A DNA stretch of 11,751 bases from Zancudomyces culisetae (GCA_001969505.1 LSSK01000605.1:1-11751), one strand, 5' to 3'. Numbered from the stretch's first letter, positions 1 through 8,995 are shown. The notes: generated by a model not told the origin, from the sequence alone. Program-made: numbers and translations.

Positions 1-960
1 CCACTACATTTTATTGTGTTTGAAAATGCTAAAATATCGTCGAGATTAAAAATAGAAACAGTGTATTACATAGCTTACCAGAATATATCACATCCTAGTG
101 CATCTATATTCAACTTGGTATTTTTAAGAGTTGAACTATTTTAGATGTTTCTAAAGTTATAGCACTACAAGACTTTATTTCAAATACCAGTAGGTCGTCT
201 TTTTAATGCTTTTCATAAATATTATAGGAGAGAAAGTAGAGTTGGAGAAAAGGCGTAGAAGTAGGTGGCTCACAATATCTAATATTTAAAGAAAACATCC
301 GCTATTGAATCTCTTTAAGCAACATCGAATTATGTTCATAGTTATTCGTATACACCATTATTGTATTAGCTACGCAAAACTCACATTTGTATCAGGTATT
401 AAAAATGGTAAAGTAAACATTAGCCCCTCTCACAAATTCAATTGCTAAGAAATCAGCTAAGCTGAACTCTAAGCTCTGCGCACCAGAATATTTTTAGGAT
501 ATGATTTTTCAGGTGTTGCAGTAGATGAATTCCATATAGTAAAACATAAATGTTATAGCGTTAAACAGAGCAGATCAGAATAATGTCTTAGTCCCACAGA
601 TAGGTCCGGAGCAGTGGTGATGTGCAGCGAGAGGGATTGTATGAGTGTATGCATGGTAAACGCTAGATTTTTAGATATAGGTATGTTGAACGTCCCAGAA
701 GATCTTAAATCTGTCCGCTTTCAATGAAATGGGTATCATTTGGTCAAATCCCCAGTGTGTAAACGTTCTAGTACTCATTTATACCTTGAATAAATCATTA
801 CTTTGGAACCAAGTTTAGTGAATAAATAATATTTTTCTAAAATTTTTATAGCTTGTGCTTGAATAAAGCACCAAGCGGTTTATCTAAAATAAAAGATAGT
901 ATTTTGGTTTAAAATAAATATCAAAAGTGGTTCATGACATTTTAACTGATAATCGTTAAT
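1..960. other. AT-rich stretch without a recognisable gene
   Basis: No reading frame here is long or resembles a family I can name. The longest noteworthy open stretch is about 41 codons on the + strand near 602-727, in a locally less AT-rich patch (around 600-760). Because a decayed RNase H-like segment follows directly at 961, this stretch may hold the eroded reverse transcriptase part of the same retroelement, but I see no RT motif in it. Confidence 0.4.
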
Positions 961-1182
961 TTGAATAAAACCGTTGATTTGTTCATGAAATGTCTACTAA
1001 ATATTAAAAAGACTGGTTGATATAAAGTTCTAATAATATACATCTAACTGTGGTATCTCAGTCTTTCTGAGAACCTCATACCCATCGAGTGTTGGGCTAA
1101 GGGTATTATTTCCGCTGAAAATCAATCTAAAGTAGATACTATATCTCAACACAGTATCATTGGTTTCTCTTTGACGATAAAC
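961..1182 (+). pseudogene. Decayed RNase H-like segment of a DIRS-type retrotransposon
   Basis: Reading one + frame through two internal stops (TGA at 1018, TAA at 1045) gives about 74 codons with a coherent pattern. There is an N-K-T-V-D-L-F strand, then a Leu-Trp-Tyr-Leu-x-Leu-Ser-Glu-Asn segment (1048-1074), then K-G-I-x-S-A-E-N-Q-x-K-V-D-T-I-S-Q-H (1099-1152). The order and spacing match the end of the RNase H domain in DIRS-type elements: a Trp-containing helix, then a G-x-x-N-x-x-A-D-x-L-S-R-like motif, then a short hydrophobic F-S-L-like tail. The Ala-Asp of that motif has become Val-Asp and the Arg has become Gln. DIRS elements copy themselves by reverse transcription and integrate with a tyrosine recombinase. 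This piece has no start codon, is interrupted and cannot be active. A Ty3-type RNase H is the main alternative. Confidence 0.4.
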
Positions 1183-1322
1183 TGATTTTAGAAATCTAGA
1201 ATGCTACATAGAAACAAGGTTAGCTTGTACATGCTACTTTAGTTGTAAAAAATATATTATTGTAGAGTTGATAATTGATTAATCTCGAAAACCCCGAACG
1301 TTATGAATAATTTCTAAACATT

Positions 1323-1328
1323 TTTATT
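1323..1328 (-). terminator. Poly(A) signal AATAAA
   Basis: An AATAAA hexamer on the - strand lies about 80 nt downstream of the TAG stop of the small secreted-protein gene, in the right orientation to direct 3' end formation of its mRNA. In DNA this AT-rich the hexamer can arise by chance, so position is the main support. Confidence 0.4.
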
Positions 1329-1405
1329 TAGTGGTGTTAATTTTCTACATAACATGGTAAGGTAGATGGATAAAATATAAATTGAGATTCCCCAGGTATC
1401 TAAAA

Positions 1406-1801
1406 CTAGTAGTAGTATCCGTAGTATCCACCGTAGTATGGGTAACGATATCCATAGTATCCACCGTAATATGGGTAGCCGTAGCGTCCGTACCACCAAC
1501 GGTCGTCAGTTTCATCTACTGCTTCGCTACCATCTGCTGGAGCATCAGCAGGCTGGGCTGGAGCAGCATCGTCAACTGGTGCAACTTCCTCCTCCTCGTC
1601 AGCACGCTTGCGGTAGGCTGGAGCGGCAAAGTGGTTGTTAAAGGCAGGGCGAGATGGTGGAGCATATCTTCCAAAGTCCTGGACCTGTTCCATTGGTGGT
1701 TGCATAGGTCCGACATTTGCTCTTGGTCTTGGGGCGAATGCAGCATTTACTGAAACTGTGGCAACTGCGGCAGTGAAGAGTGCGAGTGTTGACTTTACCA
1801 T
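1406..1801 (-). CDS. Small secreted protein with acidic middle and Gly/Tyr-rich tail
   Basis: A 131-residue uninterrupted gene and the clearest coding region in the window. Residues 1-20 form a signal peptide (Lys3, then an Ala/Val/Leu core, with likely cleavage after V-N-A). Residues 21-63 are Pro/Arg/Ala-rich, residues 64-66 are Arg-Lys-Arg, a dibasic site of the Kex2 type, residues 68-100 are strongly acidic with repeated Pro-Ala-Asp, and residues 101-131 are Trp, Tyr and Gly only with a few Arg/Pro. The tail holds a tandem Y-P-Y-Y-G-G-Y-Y-G-Y unit (109-118 and 120-129, separated by Arg119). The Gly/Tyr tail suggests an extracellular structural, wall or adhesive role, which is inference. 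The ATG context is AAAATGG, a TATA box lies upstream and AATAAA downstream, and no intron is needed. Codons are far richer in G and C than the flanks, which argues for selection. The start of the mature protein, A-F-A-P, also resembles diatom plastid targeting signals, so a stramenopile origin is an alternative. I do not recognise a named family. Confidence 0.85.
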   Translation of the reverse strand: MVKSTLALFTAAVATVSVNAAFAPRPRANVGPMQPPMEQVQDFGRYAPPSRPAFNNHFAAPAYRKRADEEEEVAPVDDAAPAQPADAPADGSEAVDETDDRWWYGRYGYPYYGGYYGYRYPYYGGYYGYYY

Positions 1802-1949
1802 TTTTGATATCTAGTTTAAAATGAGCGTTGTGTGTAGCTGATGCGCTAATGCAGTATTTTAATACAGATGATTGTGATTATGCTTAAAACTGTTACTTGA
1901 AGAATCTTCAACTGTTGATGATTTTTTATTTTGACTGATATTTTGACCC

Positions 1950-1957
1950 CTTTTATA
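1950..1957 (-). promoter_or_regulatory. TATA box of the secreted-protein gene
   Basis: The - strand reads TATAAAAGGGG (TATA core 1950-1957, G-run to 1947), a near-consensus TATA box 156 nt upstream of the ATG at 1801. The intervening sequence is rich in CA and lacks long ORFs, as expected for a 5' untranslated leader of about 120 nt. Confidence 0.65.
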
Positions 1958-2530
1958 CTTTTTTATCTTTTTCCCTTTCTTTATAGCACCATTAATACAC
2001 CATTAAAGCGGTGGAGTTATAACATTTTTAGTTGAGATTTGCAAAAGTATTCTAATTTTAGAAAAATTATAAACAACCATCTTAAAATAGTATGAAAATG
2101 AACCTAGAAATAATAGCATGGATATATTTAATCAAGTTATGTAACATATCTTGGCTATCTTTAGCTTTTTTTCATATTTTACTTTTTATGAACGCGTTCT
2201 ATGTGATGATTCCTTTAGAAAAAATACTAGTGACTTGTGTATTGTTATTATGTATATTTGATTTTTTGGTTGAGTTCAGCTTACAACGATTAATTGAAAT
2301 AATTTTGTAATTAATATCCAATACAAAATAAACACTATATTTTATTTGCTCCCTTTCAGTTTCTGAATGATGGTATTTTAATAATATCAAGTTTAATTTA
2401 GTAATAGCATTTATGGCATCTAAATTTAAAAAAACATAATTTATTAGCAAAGGTGATTTATTACAGGATTTAAAAGATCCGAAGTGATGGAAAATATTTC
2501 TAAAAATAGATTATTGTTTTAGAATCGCAA
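1958..2530. other. Intergenic region upstream of the secreted-protein gene
   Basis: Very AT-rich DNA that begins with the TATA box of the - strand gene and runs + to the retroelement remnant. A 72-codon hydrophobic + frame at 2092-2310, with two possible membrane spans, is the only open stretch. It has no TATA box, no compositional contrast with its surroundings and no recognisable motif, so I do not call it a gene. Confidence 0.4.
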
Positions 2531-3010
2531 TTAGAAAAAAAACTTGCACCGCTAGCTGTTACACTATGGAAATAAAGGGAAGCCAACAAAGGCCTGGTTC
2601 TACAAAATCAATAATTCTAATACCTCTTTAGATCCATCCTTCTTTATGTGAGTTAAGCATTGATTTTTTGAGAGAGAAAAGTAGTTATAATTCTAGAACC
2701 TATATTGGTTTTCATGGGTTCTCCTCCAAGAAATCATCAGATTTTCTAAAAATAACCAGCGGATGTGATAAAAGACAAGCAGCCAATTCAAGCTACCAAT
2801 CCTTGGAAAGCAAATCCTGTGCTATATGGATTTATAAAATCATTTTCAATAAATATGTCGTGCTATGATTATTTATAGAAAAACAAAACTTTGATAGCAA
2901 TCATACAGCAAGATACATTTGTAAGAACATTGTGCTCAGCTTACCCAGTAAAACTTTTTATTTCTGGTCGGTTATACTAATTATTCTAGGACCCACAAAA
3001 AAATTAAAAA
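2531..3010 (+). pseudogene. Faint Gag / RT-start remnant of a DIRS-like element
   Basis: Three weak signs lie in order on the + strand. First, at 2531-2600 a frame reads L-x-x-x-L-A-P-L-A-x-x-L-W-K, a stop, then R-E-A-N-K-G-L, resembling a helical Gag region. Second, an open stretch of 66 codons (2668-2868) is rich in Ser, Lys and Asn and contains D-K-R-Q-A-A-N-S-S, like the low-complexity Gag tails of these elements. Third, at 2963-2986, in the same frame as the first piece, the codons read S-G-R-L-Y-stop-L-F, resembling the G-R-L-x-x-F box that precedes reverse transcriptase in DIRS elements. Lys-rich codons follow. No RT catalytic motif is seen downstream before the ankyrin-type gene at 3476. 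The reading frame changes and contains stops, so nothing functional remains. The assignment leans on the decayed RT and RNase H pieces elsewhere in the window. Confidence 0.25.
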
Positions 3011-3475
3011 AATCACCAAAAGATTCTAACAAAAATGGTAATCAAACTCTCACAGATACTTAAAATAGTACTTTTGACAGCTCATGCACTCTTATTTCTG
3101 CCAAAAACTAGCGAATCTTGTATTGGTACATGAACACAAACTATAAATGTTCAGAAATATCATTATCTATGTGGCTATTGTTAAACAGTGAATAGCTACT
3201 GAAAATAAAGATTTGGATCACTCGATTGGGTATTTCGGGATAACTGTTTTTTTCTTCTCTATTCTTTGCCTTTCTCATCATAAATATTTCTGGGATTTGT
3301 TGCTCCGGATACTTTATTTGATCTGCGATTTATCGTTTGTTGTTGAAAAAAGCATATTCAGCTGTGTTTGTACTCTTGAAACAGCTAGTCACTAGTCAAT
3401 TAAAAGGCGAAAATCCATTGTTTTGTTTACACAGCCATTTATTAACCAAAACTTTTAATAGTAATATCAAACATA
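3011..3475. other. Intergenic stretch with no identified gene
   Basis: A 60-codon hydrophobic + frame (3213-3395) is present but has no recognised motif and no promoter. If the preceding remnant is DIRS-like, this would be where eroded RT sequence lies, but I see no Y-x-D-D or L-P-F-G motif. Confidence 0.35.
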
Positions 3476-5739
3476 CTAGATTAAAAAATTATTAAACCAT
3501 CTTTTAACCATCATATCTTTATATTGACGAAATTCAACCAAATCATAATCATTGGTTTCACTCGCAATTTTTGTGATAGATCCGATATAATAATCCGCAT
3601 TGGTTCTATGTTTCATCAACAACTTGACCATATCTATATTTCTGCAGCGACATGTCTCCCAAATCCCAAAATTTCTATTTGGTACCAGGTTAGAATCTTT
3701 TTCAAATAGTAGTTTTAACTTTTCAAGATTTTTGTTTTTAAATGGAATTTGAAGCAGGTAGGGGTTATCTCTAACGCTAGGGTAACAATCCAACAATAAT
3801 GAGAGAGTCTCAATGTTGTCTAGCTTGGAATACTTTAATCAGTCTGAAATTTTGTGCATTTTTGTACTATATATAAGCAGTAGTCTGATAGTTCCATCGT
3901 TTTTAGACACCAGTGTTATGTTTAGAATACCAGCGTTTTATTTAATCTCTATTCCATTTTCCAAAACTACCTTCACTACTCCAGTGCTTTCCAATTAGAC
4001 CGAAAGACTTGGTATTTTGAAATTATAATAGGTATTTATTGTGTAGGGTAGAATTAGTTTGAGAAGTTCAACACTGGTAACTACAATCGTCGCCTTTATT
4101 ACATTCAATAAATCGCTATTCTGGATAGGTTCATCATTTTCAACTAAGACTTTAGTAATGCTACAATAACCAAAACGGTTAGGGTCTTCATGATTCCAAA
4201 GAGTGCAATCTGTTAATTATTTTTCTTTTTCTTTTTTTTACATTTGTGTCGTTCTTTGTTTCCAATACTCACAAACCACTTTAATATTCAAAAATACACT
4301 TTACCAACTCAGTATTCTTAACTACACATTCATATTATAATTGATGATGATAAACACAATTTATCAGTGCATCATTATTCAAGAGATATTTTAGGACGCC
4401 TTTAAGTCCCAATATACACACAAACCTGACTCCATCATGTTCTAGATCACTCAAACCTTCTCCATCATCTTCAAAGATTTAACCATATTAAAATTGCTCA
4501 ATAACATCTCATGTTAATAAATTCATGCCCAGGGTATTTGGGTGTTACACCATCATACCTTACTCAATGCTTCAACAATTTAATTATATCTGATTTGTAT
4601 GTCTTATCAAATCCACCTGATCCTCGCTTTAACTTTGAATCATTACTGATAAATTAATCAACCTAGTATAGCTTACCCGATTTAATTACTGTTCTCAAAA
4701 TAAGACTTTCAGTTAAATTGATATCTAATCTATATTCTATTATAAGCTTCAGAATTTTAAAGATTTGGTTCATCAACTTCGATTTTACTAGCTCGTAGTA
4801 TTCATTCTTCAACATCTCGATATGTTTTTTGTATCCGGATGCTCATACCTGGTTGTATTCGATATTTTTTAATGTATTTTGTAGATTATTTTCAACAATA
4901 TAGTCAACAATTTATATTAATATTTCATAAAAAGTATTGAATATCATTTGTACAGCTATAAAAACTAAACTCCTCGCAATATGAACAGTCGTAGCTGGGG
5001 ATTTTGTATTCTTTGAATTGATAGTTACCCCTACATCTATGTATAAATCCACATTTCGTATAAATTTATTAAATTCAGAATTACTATTAGTATAAACTTA
5101 GCTAAAATTCTTGCGGATATGAATAAGAAATAGAATTACCTTATTGGATTTTAGTCTCGTTCCGACCGTGACCGCGCTTCCCAAGACTTTGAAATTAGCC
5201 TTATTTAAACTGGAGAGCTTTAATAGATGTCATTGAGTCAGCGTCCGATGTGCATAATAGTTTCTAGAGTGACAGAGAGGACTTGGTTAGATAAGTGTTG
5301 GATAGAATTTTTTTTGTAGTTTTATGTGGTATTTATTTAATGAATTCAGCTAACAAAAAAAAAAGAGTTTAGAACTACTACTTTTGTAAACCAATTTTGT
5401 CACTTTTTCAATATTTTCAGAGCCTACGTCCGCTTTGAAAAGTTTTTCTTTCACAAAAGACTCCTTACCATAGTATATTACTATACCAGATATGAGTTAC
5501 TATTCATCATTAGAGCGTCTACTCTCTAGGTATTATAGTATTTCTTTTCTGTTAAAATAAGTTGAGTATACTGAACACACACCATGAATAAGTATACTCA
5601 TATTATTTCTGAATGAGTACTACAAAACAATTTTAATAATTCCCGCAAATGTATCATAGTCAATATTAGCATTTTGAATTTCTTCATCATTAGTATTAAT
5701 ACTTATTTTGATTTTCATATGCAAAATTCTTTGTAGTAG
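3476..5739 (-). pseudogene. Decayed C-terminal two-thirds of an ankyrin-type repeat protein
   Basis: The frame of the intact 248-codon ORF continues past its stop at 5740, with roughly fifteen in-frame stops to about 4470. In that frame stand protein-like stretches such as V-D-Y-I-V-E-N-N-L-Q-N-T-L near 4908-4870 and T-E-S-L-I-L-R-T-V-I-K-S-G-K-L-Y near 4712-4665. The similarity then shifts frame (about 4475-4207, containing L-G-L-K-G-V-L-K-Y-L-L and N-T-E-L-V-K-C-I-F-E-Y). It shifts again at a T/C homopolymer tract (4220-4239) into a frame that runs to 3476 with few stops, the last 106 codons being fully open. That part contains T-S-V-E-L-L-K-L-I-L, L-E-K-L-K-L-L-F-E and C-R-N-I-D-M-V-K-L-L-M-K-H. 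These segments have the helix-turn-helix spacing and E-L-V/K-L-L pattern of degenerate ankyrin repeats, which mediate protein binding. Reading through, the original protein would have been about 1,000 residues. Introns cannot explain the many stops. Confidence 0.55.
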
Positions 5740-6486
5740 TTAGAGGCTAAAAATTGGTATACCCCAAAAAAAGCACCCAGATAGACGAAAAACCACACCT
5801 TTACTATCGATATATCTGACTTCACCCTGAATATTCTCAGATAACTCTCGTGGAAGCTTGATATTGCTAGAGCAGAGATCTATCAACGCTGCGACATGCT
5901 CCCTCACAAGACCTATATACAGTTGATTTAATAATCCTTCTGGAATTAAATCTGTAGCTACTAGTGGCCTGATATAAAGACACTTTGATATCATAATGTC
6001 TATTATTTCTCTTTGTGATTCATTCTCTTCCGAGAACACGTTGCTGATGTCAATGTCTAAGTATTCATCTTTGTTCATAAATACAGTACCCTTATATATA
6101 ACAGTTGATTTATTTATGTCAATCACTACATACATCTTAAACAGTAGTTTTAGTATCTCCCCCCATCTAAAAGCTACTGCAAGATCTAAAGCACATTTGT
6201 AGAGCAGATTCTTGATTTTTCCCAAAACCAGCCTTCTGATGGCTTCACTTGTATTTATTTTTGTGTATTTCTTAAAGATGTTTATCAATCTCTGACTGGT
6301 GATATCTTTTGTGTTTGATAAAGAATATTGGATAATGTACTTGCTAATAGTGTTCAGCTGCTGCGAAGCATGATACATATTTCTGTTCAAAAGCGACACA
6401 CAGGGATTTTCAGCATATACAAAGATTTCTGACATGATGCTTGTTGGAAGTTTGTTGAAAATACTGCTATTATTATTGCCATCCAT
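5740..6486 (-). CDS. F-box-like/ankyrin-type protein, truncated by a nonsense mutation
   Basis: A 248-codon open frame with ATG at 6486 and a TATA box 136 nt upstream. Residues 11-52 (K-L-P-T-S-I-M-S-E-I-F-x-x-x-E-N-P, then L-L-N-R-x-M-Y-x-A-S) have the Leu-Pro-x-x-I-x-x-x-I-F pattern of an F-box, a module that docks substrates to SCF ubiquitin ligases. Residues 97-126 (A-L-D-L-A-V-A-F-R-W-G-E-I-L-K-L-L-F) and 158-206 look like degenerate ankyrin repeats. The stop at 5740 is followed in the same frame by further protein-like sequence, so the ORF is the 5' third of a once much longer protein. It may still be expressed as a short F-box/ankyrin protein, or be a recent pseudogene that has not yet gained stops in this part. 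An open frame this long is unlikely by chance in such AT-rich DNA. The F-box call is by pattern only. Ankyrin proteins of giant viruses are an alternative origin that I cannot exclude. Confidence 0.55.
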   Translation of the reverse strand: MDGNNNSSIFNKLPTSIMSEIFVYAENPCVSLLNRNMYHASQQLNTISKYIIQYSLSNTKDITSQRLINIFKKYTKINTSEAIRRLVLGKIKNLLYKCALDLAVAFRWGEILKLLFKMYVVIDINKSTVIYKGTVFMNKDEYLDIDISNVFSEENESQREIIDIMISKCLYIRPLVATDLIPEGLLNQLYIGLVREHVAALIDLCSSNIKLPRELSENIQGEVRYIDSKGVVFRLSGCFFWGIPIFSL

Positions 6487-6613
6487 TGTGTAGTGATCTG
6501 AATATCTTTTTATTTTCCCTTGAAGCTTACCTTGTTTGTGATGGTATTAATAATACGATAAGATTGAAAAGCCACAGGGTAATGCAATCGTGTTAGTTTT
6601 ATGATCTTTTCCT

Positions 6614-6622
6614 GTTTTTATA
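6614..6622 (-). promoter_or_regulatory. TATA-like box upstream of the ankyrin-type gene
   Basis: The - strand reads TATAAAAAC, 136 nt upstream of the ATG at 6486, a spacing close to the 156 nt seen for the secreted-protein gene. The leader also holds a GGTAAGC sequence near 6525 that could be a 5' splice site, but the downstream ATG opens the long frame without splicing. Confidence 0.4.
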
Positions 6623-8076
6623 TCGATTTATTGAATTATTAAACCTGTATGAAGGTTTTGTAAAAAGTTTTGAGTTTAAAGCTAGTAATTGATTATGTAT
6701 ATCTTCGGTATGTACTTTTTAATGTAGTTATTACCTTTAACTTTCTTATTCACTAAACTAAATGTTTATATGTAAATTATTCTAGAGAAAAACCTACTTC
6801 AAAAGATTTTAAAATTTTGGTTTTTTCCGTTCGTTTCCTTTACTGACTATTATATACCCCTAGTACTACATAATAAAACTTCATAGTAAATACATCAGTT
6901 CCACAGTAAAACAAATTTTCAGTGAGTATAGGGTGTATATTCTAATTTGGGCTATAACTTGTTTTGATGTACATTTCATCGGCATTATTAGTAATATTTT
7001 CTATAGGGGTTTATTAGCTTTTGATGTTCTTGGAAATTTCCTATTTTGGTTTTTCTAAAGAAATAATATCGAGTTTTTTATATATTGAAGTGAAAAGCAT
7101 GAAGGATCAATTTTTGGAAAAAACGATTTTGATTGGTATTTTAACTGTACAATTCAAAGCACATAAAGGATAAACCATAATCAACATCAAAACGTATAAT
7201 AAACTATGAGAGCATTAGTATAGGACAATTATGTACACATTTACCAACTAGGTATAAATGTCAGGAATGGTAAATTGGTACAAGAAAAATAGAAGAATTA
7301 TAAATATTAAAGTGGAAAACACGGCCTTAAAATGCCCAGCTTAGTTAAATTTTAATTCTCTATTTAGTACAAACCTGATTATCGCTTAAATGGCAACCGA
7401 ATGAAGTGTGGTTATTTTATTTTACTCTACAACCTAAACTCCTCCAAAAAATAAAACCACATAGAGTTTTAAACGCAACTGCTTGCAAAAAACCAATTCA
7501 AAATCAGCCTACCTCCGGCCATGTACAAGCTTGGAGTTTTGTTATTAAATATGTAAAGAATATCTGCAAGAATCCGTATTACTCTGCAGCTAGTTAAAAA
7601 AAATATTGAGAATATTTAATTACTCCATTTTTTTCACTTGTCCAACCATAATCGAATAATAATTTATTATTTATGAATCTGTTTATAATTTCTACTTTAA
7701 CACATTATTTTAGATCTAAACTTGATAAACCCGGAACTAGAATAATAGTATACCAACAAAAGTCTATTCGAACTTAGTGAAAATCCTTCCGTAAGACAAA
7801 AACATATACTTTATTATGTTTCAAAGCGACCTATTACGAAAATTTAATAAACTAAAACCTGTAGAAAAATCAATTTCCTTTGGAAAGTAAAAACCTGATA
7901 CTTTCAATTAAAACTAATGTATGAAGTGAAATTACCAAATTAAGAGCGAAAAATTTAATTTTCAGTTCACAGAAGTATTTCATACAAATTACATGAGTGT
8001 TAGTTTAGGAGCCAACGCACTTTTTTTTAGAATGGAGTGCTGTTCAATTTTTTAATAAATTGTTATATCGATTAAA
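6623..8076. other. Long AT-rich stretch with no identified gene
   Basis: No convincing gene. A 63-codon + frame at 7406-7597 is rich in Lys, Gln, Asn and Ser (including K-P-I-Q-N-Q-P-T-S-G-H-V-Q-A) and could be another eroded Gag tail, but nothing firmer supports it. A - strand frame near 6995-6845 is open for about 55 codons with one stop and no recognisable motif. A + strand stretch at 7710-7840 is partly open and also unidentified. Confidence 0.4.
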
Positions 8077-8084
8077 TATAAATA
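8077..8084 (+). promoter_or_regulatory. TATA box of the tail-anchored protein gene
   Basis: TATAAATAGG on the + strand (core 8077-8084) lies 186 nt upstream of the ATG at 8263. It resembles the TATAAAAGG box of the secreted-protein gene in sequence, including trailing G residues, and in distance from the start codon. No other gene lies downstream on this strand that it could serve. Confidence 0.5.
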
Positions 8085-8262
8085 GGCTTCAGAACCCACG
8101 AGATCGTATTTTTACTAATAAGACTGCTTTAAATAAAATATTATGATCAAGAACCATTTGGCCAAACAAAAATAACTCAAGAATTACCTATTTGGATTTA
8201 AGGAAACAAGCAAACCTGAGGACAAAATTTTGAATATCTGATGCAAGCCTTTTCTTAACAAT

Positions 8263-8754
8263 ATGCCAAAACGTGATGATAATTTTGACGCTTCTCACCG
8301 GACTGGAGTAGGACTAAATATTGAAGTGGGAGCTAGTGGCAGTGAGCGTCAAATCCGTGGTAATTCACAAAATGATATTTACAATTTAGAACGCACTAAC
8401 TTTGAGGCTGACATAGGTTGTGTCGGAAATTCAATACAAAGAAAAGGAGACTTTCAAGAGTATCAAAATGAATCTAACATGACTGGGTCATGTTGTGGTA
8501 GGAATGCGGTAATATATTCAACAATACCGAGTCCAAAAAATGCGGCATGTGTGGATAACGATAGTACTATTGCTTTTTCAATACTCAATAGTCTTGATAA
8601 TGGAGGTTCTACGGGAACTAACGGTTATAACTACGGGTTTTGCGAAGTTATGTTTGATAAAACATATGACCGCTTCGGACTTGTGTATTCCATATTATTT
8701 ATTATTTTATTAATCTGTATTGTTTTGGTAATTTTGCTACTGAATTATACTTAA
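8263..8754 (+). CDS. Orphan tail-anchored membrane protein, 163 residues
   Basis: An intact frame starting at ATG 8263, with an in-frame TGA 24 nt upstream, and ending in tandem TAA TAA. Residues 1-138 are hydrophilic and rich in Gly, Asn, Ser and charged residues, with cysteines at 53, 77, 78, 96 and 127. Residues 139-161 form one strongly hydrophobic Ile/Leu/Val segment, followed by only two residues. No N-terminal signal peptide is visible, so the layout is that of a tail-anchored protein with its bulk in the cytosol, inserted into ER, mitochondrial or another membrane. SNARE-like proteins share this layout, but no coiled-coil heptads are evident. The base composition is clearly less AT-rich than the flanks, and a TATA box lies upstream, which supports a live gene. 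I do not recognise a family. Confidence 0.65.
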   Translation: MPKRDDNFDASHRTGVGLNIEVGASGSERQIRGNSQNDIYNLERTNFEADIGCVGNSIQRKGDFQEYQNESNMTGSCCGRNAVIYSTIPSPKNAACVDNDSTIAFSILNSLDNGGSTGTNGYNYGFCEVMFDKTYDRFGLVYSILFIILLICIVLVILLLNYT

Positions 8755-8995
8755 TAAGATTCATTTTTGATGGCCATTATAATTTTTACTTTTTGGTAAC
8801 ACTTCAGCTTTTTTCGATAAATGTCTTTACTGTCATTACTTTTACTAATTCTCCAACGGTACTTACTTGATGTTGTGTGTGCTATTATCATTATATTGTA
8901 CTTTTGTTAATTATCTTTTTACTTTATACAAGTTATTTTGTTGTATTTATAACCAAATACTATATTTACAAAGGCAAGGTAATTAGGACCCAACC
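8755..8995. other. 3' flank of the tail-anchored protein gene, no gene seen
   Basis: T-rich sequence without an open frame of note. No AATAAA lies close after the stop; the nearest variant is AATAAG overlapping the tandem stop codons. Confidence 0.35.

Noticed and set aside
1382-1753. 123-codon + strand frame and other frames overlapping the secreted-protein gene
   Set aside because: They are antisense shadows of the Gly/Tyr-rich gene, with Ser/Val/Trp-biased composition typical of reverse complements. The - strand frame has a signal peptide, TATA box and poly(A) signal.
2092-2310. 72-codon hydrophobic + strand ORF
   Set aside because: No promoter or motif, and composition like the surrounding AT-rich DNA. 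Hydrophobic codons are T-rich, so such frames arise by chance here.
2199-2450. 83-codon - strand ORF rich in Asn, Ile and Lys
   Set aside because: Its composition is what random AT-rich DNA encodes, it overlaps another chance ORF and it shows no motif.
5996-6202. 68-codon + strand ORF
   Set aside because: Antisense shadow of the intact 5' part of the ankyrin-type gene.
3476-6486. Integrated giant-virus segment
   Set aside because: Ankyrin/F-box-like proteins also occur in giant viruses, but no viral hallmark gene (capsid, packaging ATPase, DNA polymerase) is present, and the neighbouring DIRS-like remnants and TATA-type promoters fit a cellular genome.
6840-6995. Partly open - strand stretch of about 55 codons
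   Set aside because: One internal stop and no recognisable motif or promoter. It could be an ankyrin-family remnant, but nothing specific supports that.
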